A DNA stretch of 7,510 nucleotides, taken from Oscillospiraceae bacterium. GTDB taxonomy: Bacteria > Bacillota_A > Clostridia > Oscillospirales > JAAYXM01. The position numbers and the translations under genes are program-made. The stretch covers positions 1 through 7,510 of the forward strand of contig JAFQVE010000426.1 of the NCBI GenBank assembly GCA_017408185.1. The letters run 5' to 3'. The notes beneath the pieces were generated by a model. The model ran no database searches. It was not told the origin of the DNA and was given only the letters and a program-made list of their open reading frames with translations. Each line of letters opens with the position of its first letter. The first letter of the stretch is position 1. Below are positions 6,176 through 7,510 of this stretch, piece after piece.

Positions 6176-6251
6176 TGGTGGAGACGAAGAGGATCGAACT
6201 CTCGACCTTACGGATGCGAACCGTACGCTCTCCCAGCTGAGCTACGCCCCC
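6176..6251 (-). tRNA. tRNA-Ala (anticodon CGC), CCA encoded
   Basis: The minus strand folds into a full 76-base cloverleaf. The acceptor stem is GGGGGCG (1-7) with CGTCTCC (66-72), including the G3-U70 wobble that is the main alanine identity element. The D stem is GCTC/GAGC with loop AGCTGGGA. The anticodon stem is TACGG/CCGTA with loop TTCGCAT, giving anticodon CGC, which reads GCG. The T stem is GAGAG/CTCTT with loop TTCGATC. A73 and CCA follow and are encoded in the DNA. All canonical positions (T8, T54, T55, C56, A58) are present. The gene has its own promoter at 6268-6296 and two terminators, so it appears monocistronic. Confidence 0.97.
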
Positions 6252-6267
6252 ACAATCAACAAAGTAT

Positions 6268-6296
6268 ATTATAACAAAACTGTGGGGATTTGTAAA
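6268..6296 (-). promoter_or_regulatory. SigA-type promoter of tRNA-Ala
   Basis: On the minus strand, TTTACA (6296-6291) and TATAAT (6273-6268) are separated by exactly 17 bases, with TGT directly before the -10 box as an extended element. The expected start near 6261 leaves about ten bases to be trimmed before tRNA position 1 at 6251. The architecture is the same as at 3556-3584. Confidence 0.88.
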
Positions 6297-6363
6297 GGCT
6301 TTTTAGATTTAATTTTACAAAAAGTGTTACTTTTGGATCAGCGATGACGCTACGCTTGTATGC

Positions 6364-6675
6364 TTACTTTAAAATTTTGCCATAATCCCGTTTTCCGTAA
6401 ATAACTCTCGACACCGTGACCACTTTCTTTTCTTCATCCACCCAATAAAACATAAGATAACTCTTTACAAGCAGCTTTCTGTATTCGTGCTTAAGTGGTC
6501 TCAACGGAACATATACAGGGTTAGAATAAGGAACTTCACTCAATATCTCCGCTACATTAACAAACTCACTTGAGAGATTCCCTGCGGCTATGGGTTTCTT
6601 CAAAGTATTACCGATATACCCGACAATTTCAACCATATCATTCAAAGCAATCGGTAAGAATTCAAGCTTATACAT
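6364..6675 (-). CDS. Type II toxin, RelE/ParE family
   Basis: This is a probable toxin of a two-gene toxin-antitoxin unit. Its 103 residues are typical of the ParE/RelE fold. MYKLEFLPIALNDM (1-14) is the usual first strand and helix start, followed by EIVGYI (16-21) and AAGNL (30-34). The C-terminal strands are YRKLLV (65-70), YLMFYWVDEE (73-82) and VVTVSRVIYGKRD (85-97), with Arg66, Arg90 and Arg96 at positions commonly basic in the family. Whether it cleaves mRNA (RelE-like) or poisons gyrase (ParE-like) cannot be told from sequence alone. The ATG lies within the last codons of the antitoxin gene, an eight-base overlap, with GGGAG (6689-6685) as Shine-Dalgarno. No strong terminator is seen between its stop and the tRNA promoter. 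Confidence 0.87.
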   Translation of the reverse strand: MYKLEFLPIALNDMVEIVGYIGNTLKKPIAAGNLSSEFVNVAEILSEVPYSNPVYVPLRPLKHEYRKLLVKSYLMFYWVDEEKKVVTVSRVIYGKRDYGKILK

Positions 6676-6946
6676 TTTTTGATACTCCCGATGCTTTTTT
6701 TAGTGCCATCAAAACTTCTTTGGACGAATAACGGGTTGAGGTTATTTCTGCTTCTCTCTCAGCTTCTTTAAGCTTGCAATACACTTCACTCTCGAAGTGA
6801 AGGTTCTCGTATGCTTCCATACTCATAACCACCATATCACCAAAACCGTTTTTAGTCAAAAACACCGGTTGTCGGGTCTCGTGTACAGTCTGAGATATCT
6901 CAGCAAAATTATTCCTTAAATCTGAAACAGGTCTTATTGAATTCAT
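6668..6946 (-). CDS. Type II antitoxin, Phd/YefM family
   Basis: This is the antitoxin partner of the overlapping RelE/ParE gene. At 92 residues it has the normal size. The N-terminal DNA-binding and dimerisation part (about 3-50) carries the family pattern IRPVSDLRNNFAEI (4-17), PVFLTKNG (27-34) and MVVMSMEAYENL (38-49). The charged C-terminal helix (about 54-92) would wrap and neutralise the toxin. Proteins of this family normally repress their own promoter, increasingly so with bound toxin; a palindrome sits over the promoter here. GGAGGTG (6958-6952) lies five bases before the ATG. Antitoxin first, toxin second with an overlap is the standard order. The pair looks more AT-rich than the his and ABC genes, which hints at acquisition. 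Confidence 0.92.
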   Translation of the reverse strand: MNSIRPVSDLRNNFAEISQTVHETRQPVFLTKNGFGDMVVMSMEAYENLHFESEVYCKLKEAEREAEITSTRYSSKEVLMALKKASGVSKNV

Positions 6947-6963
6947 ATTAACACCTCCACAAT

Positions 6964-6989
6964 CATTTTAGCGTAATTCTGCTAAAATG
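6964..6989. promoter_or_regulatory. Candidate autorepression operator of the toxin-antitoxin unit
   Basis: CATTTTAGC (6964-6972) and GCTAAAATG (6981-6989) are perfect nine-base reverse complements around an eight-base centre. The palindrome covers the entire -10 box, all of the 17-base spacer and the last bases of the -35 box. It is not a terminator: no T-run follows. Confidence 0.7.
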
Positions 6990-6993
6990 TCAA
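6965..6993 (-). promoter_or_regulatory. Promoter of the toxin-antitoxin operon
   Basis: On the minus strand a perfect -35 box TTGACA (6993-6988) and a -10 box TAAAAT (6970-6965) are spaced by 17 bases. Transcription should start near 6958, at the first G of the Shine-Dalgarno sequence, so the mRNA leader would be only about 12 bases long. Confidence 0.82.
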
Positions 6994-7084
6994 TGAGTAA
7001 TTTTTCCATATAGATATATTATTTCAAAAATAAAACCAATTAGTTATTTCCGTAAAACAAGGAGGTTACGCGGTAGACTCCCAC

Positions 7085-7126
7085 AAAAAAGACTGCCTGT
7101 TTCGTACCAAAACAGGCAGTCTTTTT
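7085..7126 (-). terminator. Intrinsic terminator downstream of the partial gene (probably bidirectional)
   Basis: A 12-bp stem pairs 7091-7102 (GACTGCCTGTTT) with 7110-7121, around a seven-base loop. It is flanked by six As on the left (7085-7090) and five Ts on the right (7122-7126). On the minus strand it lies 19 bases after the stop of the partial gene and is followed by a T-run. The same features would work on the plus strand, but no plus-strand gene needs it. Confidence 0.9.
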
Positions 7127-7144
7127 AACTAAATTTAATTTTCC

Positions 7145-7510
7145 TCAATATCCTAATTCTTCTATCCTCTTCTGCTCGGCTTCGATATACCCTGCCTTGT
7201 AAGCATCGGGGTTATCCCACGAAAAGCCATTCATAACCTCAGGTCGTCCTGCATTAAAGTCTGTAACGGTCAGCCTTCCGCTATCCTCAATGCGGTAGGT
7301 GAAAACGTCAAAATTCATCATTCCGACACCCGTTGCAGTTGTGAAATGAACCTTTCCGTCCTTTTTGAAAACTCCGTCAATTGAAAACGGCATATTCTCT
7401 TTTGTAAGATACTCCTCGTCCCCGTCGGTGCTTATTCTCATAATCTCATTTCCGCCGAAATGTACCATTCCGCTATAACGTTTTCCCGGCTTGTGGGTGA
7501 GAATAACAAA
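7145..7510 (-). CDS. C-terminal part of an unrecognised protein, cut by the window edge
   Basis: The minus-strand frame is open from the right edge of the window to a TGA at 7147-7145, showing 121 residues. The ATG at 7468 is internal to this open frame and has no evident Shine-Dalgarno, so the true start probably lies off the window. I do not recognise the family. The visible part has alternating hydrophobic and polar stretches suggestive of beta strands: MVHFGGNEIMRIS, VHFTTATGVGMM, and DVFTYRI followed by RLTVTDF. It finishes with a charged helix, YIEAEQKRIEELGY. Tryptophan is rare, cysteine is absent, and no membrane segment is visible. A beta-rich secreted or envelope protein is one guess, but nothing in the window supports a function. 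A terminator follows the stop. Confidence 0.7.
   Translation of the reverse strand, partial: FVILTHKPGKRYSGMVHFGGNEIMRISTDGDEEYLTKENMPFSIDGVFKKDGKVHFTTATGVGMMNFDVFTYRIEDSGRLTVTDFNAGRPEVMNGFSWDNPDAYKAGYIEAEQKRIEELGY

Noticed and set aside
6176..6195. tRNA 3' end as an integration (att) site for the toxin-antitoxin region
   Set aside because: The toxin-antitoxin genes lie on the 5' side of the tRNA, no second copy of the tRNA 3' end was noticed, and there is no integrase gene.
7061..7082. AAGGAGG-like sequence on the + strand near 7059 as a start of a small gene, and its imperfect inverted repeat
   Set aside because: No start codon with a usable reading frame follows, and the repeat GGAG...CTCC has mismatches; it lies directly before a terminator stem.

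Overview
The window looks like chromosomal DNA from a Gram-positive bacterium, most likely a clostridial Firmicute. This is an inference from strong AGGAGG-type ribosome binding sites, SigA-like promoters with extended -10 boxes, a lipoprotein-type amino-acid binding protein, a monofunctional hisB and a fused hisIE. Base composition appears close to balanced over most of the window and more AT-rich to the right; I did not compute it.

Region 1 (1-3476, + strand) is the distal half of a histidine biosynthesis operon in the order hisB (5' end cut off)-hisH-hisA-hisF-hisIE. The first four genes are packed with 1-4 base overlaps or 3-base gaps. The order is broken by a 174-base spacer before hisIE that carries two related GC-rich hairpins. 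Together the products cover hydrolysis of phosphoribosyl-ATP (HisIE), isomerisation of ProFAR (HisA), the glutamine-dependent imidazole-forming step (HisH+HisF) and dehydration of IGP (HisB).

Region 2 (3477-6061, + strand) is a complete polar amino-acid ABC importer: lipoprotein binding protein, permease and ATPase. It starts from a near-consensus promoter whose -35 box is embedded in a perfect 8+8 dyad, and it ends at a strong intrinsic terminator. No clear terminator separates it from hisIE, so readthrough from the his operon is possible.

Region 3 (6062-6300, - strand) is a single tRNA-Ala(CGC) gene with its own consensus promoter, its 3' CCA encoded, and two tandem intrinsic terminators. 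It converges on the ABC operon.

Region 4 (6301-7140, - strand) is a Phd/YefM antitoxin - RelE/ParE toxin pair. Its promoter is almost completely covered by a palindrome, consistent with autorepression. Region 5 (7085-7510, - strand) is the 3' end of an unrecognised protein gene followed by a terminator.

No stretch over 300 bases lacks a gene. I see no CRISPR array, insertion sequence or phage gene, and no clearly novel multi-gene system. The points most worth a second look are the hisF/hisIE hairpin pair, the dyad over the ABC promoter, and the compact promoter-operator of the toxin-antitoxin unit.
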